Shown: positions 12,701-21,786, counted from the first letter of the stretch. The stretch is DNA of 64,000 bases from Talpa occidentalis (GCF_014898055.3 NW_023605305.1:115478734-115542733); one strand, 5' to 3'. The notes: generated by a model not told the origin, from the sequence alone. Numbers and translations: made by a program.

Positions 12701-15700
12701 ACAACCATCCTTAGCTGAAACACAACAAAGAAAAAAATTTTACTTTTATTCTACACTATATTTTGTCATGATGAATCACAGAACTCTTTGTACTACTTTC
12801 ACATCTACTCCTAGTAAGAAATGATCATGCAGAAAAACAGACTTTATATGAGGCCTAAAAAAGCAATATCTTAGATAGTCTTCTCTTTACCCCCAAATAT
12901 CTACTTGACTTACTAAAGGTTGTAATTCATGTCGCTGACTTAAGAAAACAGGGGCATTACAACCAGTTACAAGGAAGAAATATATTGTGAAATCTTAGCA
13001 CTATAAGAACTGATTTTGAAAAGAGAAAAAGTAGAAGAGTTCATTTGAGAAAGGGAAGAGACTGTGGGGACCACAGGAAGAAGCACAGGAAATCATTCAA
13101 GTAATCTGCCAAAAATCTAAGCTTCAGATTTTTTCTCTATACTCCACAGCCCATCCATCCACAAGTCCAATCAGCTCTACTGCCGAATGTGTCTGACTCT
13201 TCCATTTTCCCCTCTGTAATCTTGGCATAAGCCACCATTATTTGTCACCGGTACTGCATATTCTTCTTCTACATTATATTCTTTTTTTTTTTAAGGATTT
13301 ATTTATTTATTTATACAAGCACTGGGTACAGTCAGAAGTGCGGGAGGGTGAGAGAATTCACCAGAGCCAGAGCAGGGAGCAGAACAGGCAGACTGACAAA
13401 GTACACTGCTGAGGGGAGCAGCAGGTGGCAGGAGAGGTCTGCGCACCTCTCCTGTGGGACTCTCGCTTGGTGGCCTGGGTTCAAACCAGCGCTGCAGAGG
13501 CTTTGGGCAGCTTCGCAACCCAGCGCTCAACCGCAGCACCACCAGGGAGGCCCCAATATATTCTTTATAATTTTTTAAAAAATTTTTCTAGAGGCATGTT
13601 TTATTTATTTATTTGTTTGTTTTGTTTATACATGCACTGGGTACAGTCAGAAGCACGGGAGGGTGAGAGAATTCACCAGATCCAGAGCGGGGAGCAGAGC
13701 AGGCAGAAGGACCGAAGTACACTGCTGAGGGGAGCAGCGGGCGGCAGGAGAGGTCTGCGCGCCATGTGGGACCCTCCTCTGGTGGCCGGGGAGCAACCGG
13801 GGATCGAACCGGTGCCACAGAGGCCGCGGGCAGCTTCGCAACCCAGCGCTCAACCGCTGTGCCACCAGGGAGGTCCCCCAATATATTCTTTAAATAAGAG
13901 TGATTTCTCTTTTCATTTTAAATATAAATCAAATGTTACACTTCTATTCAAGACCTTTAAATGAGCTTCATTTACACTAAAATAAAATCCAAACACCTCA
14001 CCTGCACAAAGGCCTGCAGGCCAGGGCCCACCTTCCCAGGCTCATCTCATGCCACTCCTCACACTCTGTCCACTAAACTCCAAACTCCCTTCTCTGCGCT
14101 CGCTGTTCTGCTAGCTTCTCTCCCAAAATCAAAGTCTGCCTGGTTTCTTTTCATTCAAACCTCACCTTCAACAAACGTCATCTCCTCAGAGAGTTCCTTC
14201 AATCACTCTAGCGCAAGTGACCCCACTTTTCCACTTTCTAAAAATTTTAATGGCATTTACTACTAATGGAAATGATCTGACTTACTTGTTTTATTGTTTT
14301 TTCAGTATAGAAGGGAGCTCTTTGTCTCATTGACCACTGTCCACTTATTGACCAACTCCTACCTACAATATGTATCTAGTATATAGCAGGCGTTTAATAT
14401 TTAAATATTAAATGCCTTAGTGAAAGAGGTTAGTGACCATGGATAAAATGTTATCATTTTCACAATTTTGTTAGTGTTGAACCTCTACAAGTTGATACAG
14501 ACATAGGCTAAGTATACAAAAAGGGTTAGTTTATAGCAAAATCTTATTTGTTGAAATTCATAGGAATACAGAATTTGTGACAATTTAATCTAGATTACAT
14601 GGGAATTTATTGTTGAACTTTCATAAAGAAATAATTTGTTAAATTATTAGTATAGAAAAGATTGTAGGGACCTCCCTGGTGGTGCAAGGGGTTAGACACT
14701 GCACTATGAAGCAATTCGCAGCTTCTGCAGCACGAGTTCGATCCCTGGGAGTAACCCACATGGCATGGCGACCTCTCCTGTCTTGCCCGCTGCTCCCCTC
14801 AGCAATGCATTTCAATCAGTCTGCCTGTTCTGTTTACCGCTCTGTCTCTAGTGAATCCTCTCACCCCCACCCCCGAATCTCTGGCCCGTACCCCGGCTCT
14901 TGTATGCATAAATAAATAAATCTTTAAAAAAAAATAAAAGACTGCAGAAGACATGTAAAACTAAATAATGAACTATTTAAAAAGAATTTAATTCATTAAG
15001 ATTTTAAGTTAATATATGTTACTAATACAAATGAGTGTTAACAATTAACCAAACCTGGCTTTGCAAAATTTGCTAAGTATTAATTTTATGAGCTTTAAAT
15101 GAATTGAGTATTAATCTTCAAGATATTCAAATGTTCTTTTCAATATGAAGAGGACAGGCCTGTGCCCAAGTTAAAGTTTTATTATGTGGTAATTGCTACA
15201 ATTGTAGAATAAAATGTAGAACAAAGGATAGAGATATTGACTTACATATTTTTTTTGCAAGGCATCATAGCATCCTAGCATCCTAAAAAATAACCAAGGA
15301 TCCATTTTTAGATGGAATGCATTTTCAGAAAAATTTTTAATAAATCTCCAATGATCTCATTATATATTTATTCAATATACAATAATACAAAGTTTTCTTA
15401 CTAAAGCTTCCTTCTTGTTAACTAGCTTAAAATAATAAAACAAAACAATATGGCAGAACTATGAGATGTTGATGGGGGACGGAAGAGTAGGTATAAAATA
15501 TCTGGCAGCTATTTGTGGGGAACAAAAATAGGAACATGATGCTTGATCATGCAGCATGAAGCAAAGGAAAATTTTAATGCAAAAATTCAAAGACTTGCAA
15601 AAATATATTCATGGTTAAAGAGGAACATTAAAATTTAATTAAACACCAAAAAGTATCCAAGATTAAAAAAAATGTGATTTAAAAAACAATTTTCTATCAC

Positions 15701-18236
15701 TAGGTATGCTTTTACTTACCACTTCACTAACTGTGTAGCTCCTGGACAATTTTTATCTTCTCTCAGAATTTTGACACAAAGATCTAAGCACAAAAATGGT
15801 GATATAAATATAGAACTACTTAGGATTAATAAACAACTAGAAATTTTAAATGAAGATTATTTTCTTTAGCTGCTCATTATAAGTATTTGCAAAAGGCCAA
15901 GAAGTTAACTGGTTACCAAAGACAACCCTAAAAAGAAGCAACATGTCATATAGTGGAAGGGACTGAGAAGATCTCTCTCTCACGATCCTTATCTGAAAAA
16001 TAGGGTTAATATCTGACTCATCAGCCTGTAATATAAATTAGTAAGTCACCAGAAATAACACAGTCCTTAACATGTTGCCTAGCACATTACCAGCACACAA
16101 AATTACATACTGTGTATGGTGGGCAATGAGTTAACCTAATTATATAAATTGGATGCATTGTTTTCTTCCTTAAGCTAACACGAGAACATGCACTACCACT
16201 GTACAAAATTATAAATAACAGAATACTTTATCTACTTACTTTATCATCATAAGATTAATAGCTGGTGAAATTATACTTGTGATACTGCAAATACTTCAAG
16301 AAAACCCCACTTAGATGTCTACAATAAAAATGTGCCACATACATGGCATTATTTATAATAACCAACATATGGAAACAACCCAAATGTTCATCAACTGAAG
16401 AATGGATGAAATGTGGTATATCCACATAATGGAATATTATTCAGCAACAAAAAGAACCTAGTACAGTTCTCTTCTATGATGTATGCATGAACTTCGAAAG
16501 TGGCAGTGAAAGAAGCATTCCCAAAGGACCACATATTGTATGACTGCACTTACATGAAAGGATGTTTTTGTTTCTTAATCATACAAATTTTTTGGCATTT
16601 TCATGAAATGTTGAGAATAGCCAAATCCATAAAGACAGAAAATGGGGAGATTGCGGGAAGTGGGGAATGACTTAGTGGGTATGGGGTTTCCTTTTGGGGT
16701 GGTGAACATGTTCTAAAACTGTGGTGATATATATTGAAAGGTTCGGCAGGGAAAGATGAGGCGGGAAAGACGAGGCGGGAAAGACGAGGAAGACAGAATA
16801 AGTTTAAAATATTGTGTTCCCAGGTGAACCTCACGGACCCAAGGTGGGGGCCGGTGAAGCCACGCCTATTGTCAGAGGAAGGCAGGTTTTTATAGGATGG
16901 GAAGAGGGAAACTGGACTTGCAGGTAACGAGGAACAGTTGTTTTCTGATGGTATCAGCAGGTCCTCATTCTGGCCCTTAGGTGGGCTTCCTACCAGACGC
17001 CTTTTCACCCTGGTAACTTTGGTTCCCACCAGACCTTTCATATATCTCTATGAATATACTAAAAATCACTGTACACTTTATCTTTATTTATTTATTTTTT
17101 GTGGGACCCTCGTGGCGGCCGGGGAAGGAACCGGCGCTGCAGAGGCAGCGGGCAGCCCAGCAGCCCAGCACTCAACCGCTGTGCCACCAGAGGAGGCCCT
17201 CACTGTACACTTTAAATGAGTGAACTGTCAGGTATGTGAATGATAGCTCAATAAAGTTATTAAAAAAGCAAAATCCTGAAGTAAAAAATTACAGTTTTAG
17301 AGCAAACCAAAATAAAAATAACACGTTTAAAGAAAAAATTTAAATAAATATTATATTACCATCTAGATATCTTGTTCCGTAAGCACATTCTGGAAATATT
17401 CCTCTCAAATAGGTGATGCAGGATACTGAAACTGCTAGAAGCCTCTTCACTAACACCAAAGACTGCTGTTCAGTTGATATCTTATTGGGAAATACCAATG
17501 CACTCTAAAATTCAAGGGAAGTTAAAATAGCTTGTTTAGATTTATTAAAAATATGCTTTCCTGAACTTAAAGTAGATCTAATTTTGTATAAGCACGGTAC
17601 TTTCCCAAATAGTTCCTAGCCACTGTGGTTAGGAAAGCTCAGAAAGTCAGACTGCCTTCCAAAATGTGAGCTGTTCCAGGGTGGCAGCCTAAAAGTAAAA
17701 TGCAGAAAGTGCTAAGAATCATGTTACCAACCCCCTGCAGGGTCAACTGTCCCTATGCATGTGAGGCATGGACAGGTAACATGGTCTTGTCAGTCACCGC
17801 CTAGGTTTAACACACGTGTAGTTCCGCCTAGGAACTACACGCACATGTGCATATGCCCTGTAGTGCAAGCCCCATGCAAAGAAGACAATTTTTTTTTTGT
17901 CTGTGGGGTCTGGAGATGCATATTCTAGGAATGGATTGTTATGAACCATCATGCCTCCAAAGGAACAGAAAAGCGTCCATTAATACCTAATGGAAATGGA
18001 ATGTGAACCAGTGATTAAATGCAGTGAATCCAACACCCAGTAGAAATCTCCACGAATTCAAAACAACTTAGCCAGTAATTTCTAGATATCATTAAACTCT
18101 CAAGCAGCTGGCTCTAACCTCCAGGTGTAAAAATATTTGAGACCTCAAGAAACAATACAATTTGCTAAATTAAAATCTATTAAATCTATGCAGGAGATCA
18201 TACCATGGACGTTCTCTGCAACTGCGCAGTGGCCAT
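4360..18236 (-). CDS. HORMAD1: HORMAD1, meiotic HORMA-domain protein (complete, 14 coding exons)
   Basis: HORMAD1 binds unsynapsed meiotic chromosome axes, supports double-strand-break formation and homologue synapsis, and is removed on synapsis. It is a germ-cell gene and a cancer/testis antigen. Joining 18204-18236, 17360-17504, 15720-15783, 15246-15282, 12694-12714, 12415-12441, 10235-10302, 9571-9722, 8614-8873, 6968-7034, 6806-6879, 5598-5681, 4585-4656 and 4360-4440 gives 1185 bases, 394 residues plus stop, the human length, with no frameshift or internal stop. The HORMA domain is about residues 25-228 ([18 protein letters not shown], then [20 protein letters not shown], then [18 protein letters not shown]). 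Residues 270-340 are acidic and Ser-rich, probably disordered. The C-terminus has a basic KRRK and ends FSEPKEHI, the conserved closure-motif region that HORMA domains grip. All introns have GT/AG ends. HORMAD2 is excluded by the C-terminus and locus. Confidence 0.97.
4585..4656 (-). CDS. HORMAD1: HORMAD1 coding exon 13 (residues 345-368)
   Basis: 72 bp, phase 0 at both ends. Acceptor GTGGAG before 4656, donor ACA|GTAAGT. Encodes [14 protein letters not shown]. Confidence 0.93.
4752..5245 (-). repeat. Old L1 (L1M-type) 3' fragment
   Basis: Minus-oriented. Contains the L1M hallmark of GAGATATATAATTCAGATACC, then CACAAAGTTGTGTGACCATCACC, and the complement of the ORF2 end (GGTTGAATAATAGTCTATTG). 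Well diverged, in a HORMAD1 intron. Confidence 0.65.
5598..5681 (-). CDS. HORMAD1: HORMAD1 coding exon 12 (residues 317-344)
   Basis: 84 bp, phase 0. Acceptor TTTTCTAG, donor ATG|GTAAGT. Encodes [12 protein letters not shown]...FQNKM. Confidence 0.95.
5682..6193. other. HORMAD1 intron sequence, nothing recognised
   Basis: Left part of the intron between coding exons 11 and 12. No repeat recognised; a nested SINE pair follows. Confidence 0.45.
6209..6638 (-). repeat. T+ SINE, older subfamily, interrupted by another SINE
   Basis: Minus-oriented element flanked by 13-bp target duplications TTACTAAACATTT at 6196-6208 and 6639-6651. It is split by the inner copy at 6340-6470. Confidence 0.9.
6340..6470 (+). 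repeat. 5'-truncated young T+ SINE nested in an older SINE
   Basis: Plus-oriented, lacks the tRNA head, and ends in AAATAAATAAATCT plus poly(A). Flanked by GAAATACACTGCTGA at 6325-6339 and 6471-6485, a duplication of the host SINE body. Confidence 0.9.
6738..6778. repeat. (AAAAAC)n simple repeat
   Basis: Tandem AAAAAC/AAAAC units beside HORMAD1 coding exon 11. Confidence 0.85.
6806..6879 (-). CDS. HORMAD1: HORMAD1 coding exon 11 (residues 292-316)
   Basis: 74 bp. Acceptor TTTTCACAG, donor CAG|GTATAA. Completes the split Glu codon, then encodes [20 protein letters not shown]. Confidence 0.94.
6968..7034 (-). CDS. HORMAD1: HORMAD1 coding exon 10 (residues 270-291)
   Basis: 67 bp. Acceptor TTATTGTAG, donor GAG|GTAATA. 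Encodes [20 protein letters not shown], more diverged than the HORMA domain exons. Confidence 0.93.
7515..7775 (-). repeat. T+ SINE, older subfamily
   Basis: Minus-oriented, flanked by TTAATATTTTTTA duplications. Body carries the CAGGCCAGAGATGCAG form of the older subfamily. Confidence 0.9.
7776..8613. other. HORMAD1 intron, possible L2/MIR trace
   Basis: Mostly unassigned. About 8070-8190 contains CCAAGTGCTAGGCACAGGAG and a GATGAGTAAGACA-like segment as in old L2 or MIR copies, too short to assign. Confidence 0.35.
8614..8873 (-). CDS. HORMAD1: HORMAD1 coding exon 9 (residues 183-269)
   Basis: 260 bp, the largest exon. Acceptor TTTTGCAG, donor AGT|GTGAGT. Completes Val183, then [20 protein letters not shown]: end of the HORMA domain (safety-belt side) and start of the linker. 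Confidence 0.96.
9045..9175 (-). repeat. MIR-like fragment
   Basis: Contains TGTGACCTTGAGGAAATTA, CAGTTTCCATATCTGTCAAC and GTACCTACCTACTA, the conserved run of MIR in reverse orientation. Confidence 0.6.
9190..9496 (-). repeat. T+ SINE with alternative CATGCCTCTATT 3' end
   Basis: Minus-oriented, flanked by GGAAACCAATTATT at 9176-9189 and 9497-9510. Its tail is (AAAC)n/(AAAT)n followed by CATGCCTCTATT rather than TCTTT. Confidence 0.9.
9571..9722 (-). CDS. HORMAD1: HORMAD1 coding exon 8 (residues 132-182)
   Basis: 152 bp. Acceptor CTCTTCTAG, donor GAAG|GTACTA. Encodes [20 protein letters not shown] and the conserved HORMA core [20 protein letters not shown]. Confidence 0.97.
9723..10234. 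other. HORMAD1 intron 7, nothing recognised
   Basis: Very AT-rich intron without a recognisable mobile element. AAGCATCAACAACTTT occurs twice in close succession at about 9980-10021. Confidence 0.5.
10235..10302 (-). CDS. HORMAD1: HORMAD1 coding exon 7 (residues 110-132)
   Basis: 68 bp. Acceptor CTATTTAAG, donor AAG|GTATTG. Encodes [20 protein letters not shown]; Ser132 is split with the next exon. Confidence 0.95.
10550..11130 (-). repeat. MIR-like fragment split by a SINE
   Basis: Sequence such as CTCCAAGTCTCAGTTTCTCC and AGTGCCTGCTATGCCAAGCA at 10980-11110, with matching AGACACAGGACCTAAATCC at 10600-10622, looks like one MIR interrupted by the SINE at 10638-10947. Confidence 0.4.
10638..10947 (-). 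repeat. T+ SINE, young subfamily
   Basis: Minus-oriented, flanked by CCTTACTATACTTTA at 10623-10637 and 10948-10962. Internal pol III box B is GGTTCGATCCC on the minus strand. Confidence 0.92.
11376..11706 (-). repeat. T+ SINE with alternative CATGCC 3' end
   Basis: Minus-oriented, flanked by TGGTTCTCTTTTTA at 11362-11375 and 11707-11720. Tail carries ACATGCCTCTATATT. Confidence 0.9.
11760..11990 (-). repeat. MIR-like fragment
   Basis: Diverged MIR in reverse: GTGCCACTGTGAATTCAGGC, GTTTCATTATCTACAAAGTA, AGATGGTAACCTCATGAAG. Confidence 0.45.
12415..12441 (-). CDS. HORMAD1: HORMAD1 coding exon 6, 27-bp microexon (residues 101-109)
   Basis: Encodes VYTNPEDPQ exactly. Acceptor AAATAG, donor CAG|GTAAGT. 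In frame, phase 0 at both ends. Confidence 0.95.
12694..12714 (-). CDS. HORMAD1: HORMAD1 coding exon 5, 21-bp microexon (residues 94-100)
   Basis: Encodes LRMVVLA. Acceptor GTTTCAG, donor GCT|GTAAGT. The seven residues are required to match HORMAD1, so this is a genuine microexon. Confidence 0.95.
12715..13270. other. HORMAD1 intron 4, first part, nothing recognised
   Basis: Unique-looking sequence between the 21-bp exon and a SINE pair. Confidence 0.45.
13281..13553 (-). repeat. T+ SINE
   Basis: Minus-oriented, intermediate in sequence. Right neighbour of the same orientation follows after about 15 bp. Confidence 0.88.
13569..13877 (-). repeat. T+ SINE with alternative CATGCCTCTA 3' end
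   Basis: Minus-oriented. Target duplication CCAATATATTCTTTA lies at both ends, at about 13554 and 13879. Confidence 0.9.
13960..14425 (+). repeat. L2-like LINE 3' end
   Basis: Typical L2 run: CAGGCCAGGGCCCACCTTCC, CTCACCTTCAACAAACGTCA, GAGAGTTCCTTCAATCACTC, GAAGGGAGCTCTTTGTCTCA and a TATAGCAGGCGTTTAATA end. Confidence 0.55.
14668..14930 (+). repeat. T+ SINE, older subfamily
   Basis: Full-length plus copy starting GGGACCTCCCTGGTGGTGCA and ending AAATAAATAAATCTTT plus poly(A). Confidence 0.9.
14931..15245. other. HORMAD1 intron 4, last part, nothing recognised
   Basis: AT-rich sequence between a SINE and coding exon 4. Confidence 0.45.
15246..15282 (-). CDS. HORMAD1: HORMAD1 coding exon 4 (residues 81-93)
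   Basis: 37 bp. Acceptor ATTTTTTAG, donor TAT|GTAAGT. Completes Trp81, then [12 protein letters not shown]. Confidence 0.95.
15720..15783 (-). CDS. HORMAD1: HORMAD1 coding exon 3 (residues 60-81)
   Basis: 64 bp. Acceptor GTGCTTAG, donor TG|GTAAGT. Encodes the end of Asp60, [20 protein letters not shown], and two bases of Trp81. Confidence 0.95.
15784..16310. other. HORMAD1 intron 3, MIR-like trace
   Basis: Mostly unassigned; 15970-16110 (CCTTATCTGAAAAATAGGG, TTAACATGTTGCCTAGCACA) resembles a MIR in reverse. Confidence 0.4.
16735..17040 (-). mobile_element. Solo endogenous-retrovirus LTR
   Basis: 306 bp, bounded by TG...CA with 8-bp terminal inverted repeats (TGAAAGGT/ACCTTTCA) and by 5-bp target duplications TATAT at 16730-16734 and 17041-17045. 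On the minus strand a CCTATAAAAACC TATA-like box lies mid-element, which sets the orientation. It contains three tandem 14-bp units with GGCGGGAAA (about 16750-16795). No internal retroviral genes are present, so it arose by LTR-LTR recombination. Lies in HORMAD1 intron 2. Confidence 0.85.
17081..17199 (-). repeat. Fragmentary T+ SINE
   Basis: Minus-oriented, lacking the middle of the body, flanked by TCACTGTACACTTTA at 17066-17080 and 17200-17214. It inserted into the old L1 tail. Confidence 0.85.
17360..17504 (-). CDS. HORMAD1: HORMAD1 coding exon 2 (residues 12-60)
   Basis: 145 bp. Acceptor AATTTTAG, donor GATG|GTAATA. Encodes [20 protein letters not shown] and [11 protein letters not shown], the start of the HORMA domain. 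Confidence 0.96.
17505..18203. other. HORMAD1 intron 1 (coding), nothing recognised
   Basis: About 700 bp of unique sequence. A short palindrome-like stretch of GTAGTTCC and GGAACTAC lies at about 17818-17842. Confidence 0.45.
18204..18236 (-). CDS. HORMAD1: HORMAD1 first coding exon (residues 1-11)
   Basis: ATG at 18236 in an AAGATGG context; encodes [11 protein letters not shown], then donor ATG|GTATGA. The exon extends upstream as 5' UTR to an acceptor, probably CACAAG near 18266. Confidence 0.95.
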
Positions 18237-18477
18237 CTTCCAGTATTTTCTTTAAGGCAACCTTGTGACAAAGAAAAGCTTATTTTTATCCCTAATATTC
18301 TAGCTTGTACCTGTGAAGTCGGAAAGAATTTTACGTGAGGAAACGAGATTTCTTTTCTTAAAAAGGCCACTTCTGAAACAGGCTTCCTTTCTCTAGCCCA
18401 TTCTTCCAGCGTATGACCTTATTTTAAGCCACCCGACTGGCGAGCTTCGCATGACCGGGGCTAAGAAAGTGCTTTAG

Positions 18478-18749
18478 GGGCCTCCCTGGTGGCACAAAGG
18501 GTTAAGCACTGCACTATGAGGCAGTCTGCAGTCTCTGCAGCACGATTTCTATCTCCCCGGCCAAGGAGGTACCCACATGGCGCAGCAGACCTCTCCTGCC
18601 TCCCTGCAGCTCTACCTCAGCAGTATGTTTCAGTCAGTTTGCCTGTTCTGCTCCCCGCTCTGTCTCTGGTGAATCCTCTCACACACACCTCCAACTCTGG
18701 CCTGTACCCCAGCTATTGTATAAATAAAAATTAAATCTTTAAAAAAAAT
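18478..18749 (+). repeat. T+ SINE, older subfamily
   Basis: Plus-oriented, starts GGGCCTCCCTGGTGGCACAA; target duplication TGCTTTA(G/A) on both sides. Confidence 0.88.
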
Positions 18750-18754
18750 TGCTT

Positions 18755-18915
18755 TAATCCAGAGAGACACACGGGGGGGTGGGAGAGGGAGTAGGATGAA
18801 AATAAGGGGGGTGGGAATTGTATGGGGACGATAACCAAGTGAAAATGCATACATTGTGCAAAAATGAAAACTGATGTAAAAAATATATAAAATTTAAAAA
18901 ATAATAAAAACTAAC
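18755..18915 (+). repeat. 5'-truncated L1 3' UTR
   Basis: G-rich GGGGGGGTGGGAGAGGGAG, then ATTGTATGGGGACGATAACC and ATGCATACATTGTGCAAAAA, ending in A-rich sequence. Same family as the 81-bp tail at 52238-52318. Confidence 0.7.
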
Positions 18916-19039
18916 TAAGAAAAAAAAAAGCCCCTTTCAAAGACGCACCGTCCATTTATTCGAGCACTGACAACAGCAGGTAGCGGGTTAGGAAAAGCTC
19001 GCCCCGGGCAGATCCTAACGAACCTCTTAACTTTTTGTT

Positions 19040-19700
19040 TCAAATTTATAGTTTCAAAGAACTGAATGGGGCCCTCCCCGCGCGGCGCTGGGCCTGGCCC
19101 GGAGCCCGTCCGCGCTGTGCGGCCCAGGACAGGCCTAGACGTGGGGAGACCCCCGGTTCCGTGACCTGTGGTGCTTCCTCGTGTCCGGGCCTCCCTCAGC
19201 TTCGGGTTTTCCGGCCGCCGGGCACAGCCCAGGCCGAGCCCCGGCGGCGTCGGTCGCGGCGGCTGACAGGGCCCTGCCGCGGCCTGAGCTGCCGCCAGGG
19301 CCCTCATTGGGCCGGCCGCGTGGGAAACACAAGCAGGCACCGCCCCACCCCGCAATATTCACCGTCCAGGCCTCGCGGTGACAGGAAGGCCGGTTTACAG
19401 AGGAGAAAAGGAAAAGGGAGAAGAAAGAAACACATATTACGTCAAGTCTGAGGGCCCGCCCCGGCGCCCAGGCCTCGCACCGAGCAGCGCCTTCTGCGTC
19501 GTGGTGGTTCCCTCGCTGCGCATGCGCTGTCTGTAACGGTTGGTCGCCCGCGGGAGCGTGACGGGGCCTGTGGACAGGTGCGGACGCCTCGGTCCCGCCA
19601 AGAGCGGCGCACAGCCTGCCGGGAGCCCCGGGGCCGGCGTCACCTCAGCGGGAAACGCCTGCCTCCCAGAGGGGCCGCCTCAGTGGCTGCTCGTCGTGGT
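19040..19700 (-). promoter_or_regulatory. HORMAD1: HORMAD1 CpG-island promoter
   Basis: Dense CpG block just upstream of the first coding exon; the noncoding first exon must lie here. Seen: palindromic NRF1 site TGCGCATGCGC at 19517-19527, MYB-type TAACGGTT at 19534-19541, E2F-type GCGGGAAA at 19648-19655, and CRE-like TTACGTCAA at 19437-19445. Known: meiotic gene promoters are commonly CpG islands silenced by DNA methylation and E2F6 in somatic cells and activated by A-MYB in spermatocytes. Start site not determined. The long open frames in both strands are a by-product of high GC. Confidence 0.75.
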
Positions 19701-20372
19701 CTTGGCCACACGCTTGTCGTTCACCTTGGCCGGAGGGTCCTTGGCCAGTCGTTTAATTCATCATGTTTATTTCTGGTGGGTTTTAGGCCTTTGCCTTGTT
19801 GTTGCATCTGCTGCATGTTGCTCTCCCACCGCCCAGTCTCCTGCGTCTTCAGGAAATCAGCTGCTCTAGTAATTTCTTCCTTCGCTCCATCCACTGGGCT
19901 CTGCCTGTGGGGACCGGGTGCTTCGAGGGTAATTAATGTCTCATTTAGAGACAAAATAGTAAAATCAGAGCTAGTAGGTAGCAGGGGGTTGGGGAGTAGC
20001 ACACACTTCTTTGTTTACAAATTGGTGTATTTCCAAATAAATTGTGTTAGTGTATTTATAAACTTTGATGTTTCTGCATCACCAGTTAGGAAATAACGAC
20101 TAGATATTAAAAAATTTGCCTCGAGTCAACTAGGAGAGGAATCAAAACTAGAATTCTGTTTTCAGGGTGAAAAAAAAAAACAGTGAAAATCCCCTGGCCT
20201 CATAATTGAAATGACTATATTCTGAGAAGGGGAGAAATGGGTGGTGTTGCTGCAAGAGTTCTAAAACATCATAAAATACCATTTTAAACTGATAAGTAAA
20301 AAAGCAATAAAATATATTAGAAATTTAGAAACTTGAAGAACTGTTAAGAGAATTATCATTGATTTATTTTAT
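19701..20372. other. Region upstream of HORMAD1, nothing recognised
   Basis: Drops quickly from CpG-rich to AT-rich. No repeat or exon recognised. Confidence 0.45.
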
Positions 20373-20634
20373 TTTTTAAGATTTATTTATTTATGCATAC
20401 AAGAACTGGGGTACAGGCCAGAGGTACAGGGGCATGAGAGGATTCACCAGAGAGAGAGTGGGGAACAGAACAGGCAGATCCATGGAAATACACTGCTGAG
20501 GGGAGCAGCGGGCCTGTCAGGAGAGGTCTGCTGCACCATGTGGGTAGCTCCGCGGCTGGGGATAAAACTCGTGCTGCAGTGGCTGTGGATAGCTTGTAGG
20601 TTGCATCTTCACCCCTTGTGCCACCAGGGAGACC
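20373..20634 (-). repeat. T+ SINE, older subfamily
   Basis: Minus-oriented copy with the CAGGCCAGAGGTACAGGGGC body form. Confidence 0.9.
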
Positions 20635-20819
20635 CAAGCAGTTACATCCTTTAAGGACTTTTTATTTTTATTACATGGTCTCTTTGGGACTTAAGAATAT
20701 GTGCATTTGAAGCCAGACTCATTTAGAGAAGAATAAGAAATGAATAATTTTATTTCAGGAATTAATAATCCTCTGCTTCATATATTTCATACACATTTTT
20801 AAGCAAATTTTTAATTTTT

Positions 20820-21083
20820 TTTAAGATTTATTTTTTATTTATACAATGGGCTGGGGTACAGGCCAGAGATGCAGGGGGTGAAAAGAGACACCAGAGACAG
20901 ATTGGGGAGCAGAACAGGCAGACTGACCAAAGTACACTGCTGAGGGGAGCAGGGGGCACGACGGGAGAGGTCTGCTGCTCCAAGTGGGTCAGCTCCCTGG
21001 CCGGCCGGGAATTGAACCCATGCTGCAGAGGCTGCAGACAGCTTCACAGTGGTGCACTCAACCTGCTCGCCACTGGGGAGGCC
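20820..21083 (-). repeat. T+ SINE, older subfamily
   Basis: Minus-oriented; about 185 bp from the previous copy in the same direction. Confidence 0.9.
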
Positions 21084-21786
21084 CTCATGCGCATTTTTTC
21101 ATGACATTGTCCAATGGATTTCTAATTCTGGAATATTTAAATTCTTATCCAATTAAACATTTTGTTAATTTTTACTCTGTGATGGCTCCCAGATTTCCTT
21201 TTCTTACAGCTGCTAAGTTTTCCAAGCTTTTATCACCATATGTATGATCTCCTAGCTAGTATCCTTTGAATTTTCTTCAAATCATCCTCCGTACGATTCC
21301 AGAATAAGATTTTTCTTAAATTTCTCATTTTATTTTTATAAGTTTGAAATTGTTTATTGCCTTTAGGAATCTATAAAGGATCCATATGAAGAATTCAGAA
21401 ACTTTGTGAATTTGTACGGGAAAATAATTACGTCTTTATTTTCAGTAATTTTTTTTCAATAAAATGAACACCTCACTTTATGAAAGAATAAGTCATAAAA
21501 TAAATATTCAGCCTCCCTGATAACCAGAGATACAAATTATTGTGATTCCGTTTACATAAACAAAGCTTTCCCACAATTACAAAACCGACTGTGGTTTGGG
21601 TATAGGAAAATAATACTCAGATACTATGTTGGTGGGAGTTTAAATTAGTTAACCTTTCAAAAAGTCAATATAGTTAAAAATCTTTCAACAGTCCAACACC
21701 TTTAACAAAGTTATTTTCAGTAACTTCTAATTGAAATTAGCATTTTTTCCAATTCTGAACACAATCTAAAAACTATAGTAATATTT
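21084..21786. other. Interval between SINEs, nothing recognised
   Basis: AT-rich. May be part of a long CTSS 3' UTR if a distal polyadenylation site is used. Confidence 0.4.

Larger units (their letters stand above)
16330..17260 (+). repeat. Old L1 (L1M-type) 3' end, interrupted twice
   Basis: Plus-oriented. CAACTGAAGAATGGATGAAA and GGAATATTATTCAGCAACAA mark the ORF2 end; the 3' UTR (AATATACTAAAAATCACTG..TCAATAAAGTTATT) continues on both sides of a solo LTR and a SINE fragment. Confidence 0.7.

Noticed and set aside
19035..20096. Overlapping open frames in the HORMAD1 CpG island
   Set aside because: No similarity to known proteins, both strands open, high GC; treated as promoter.
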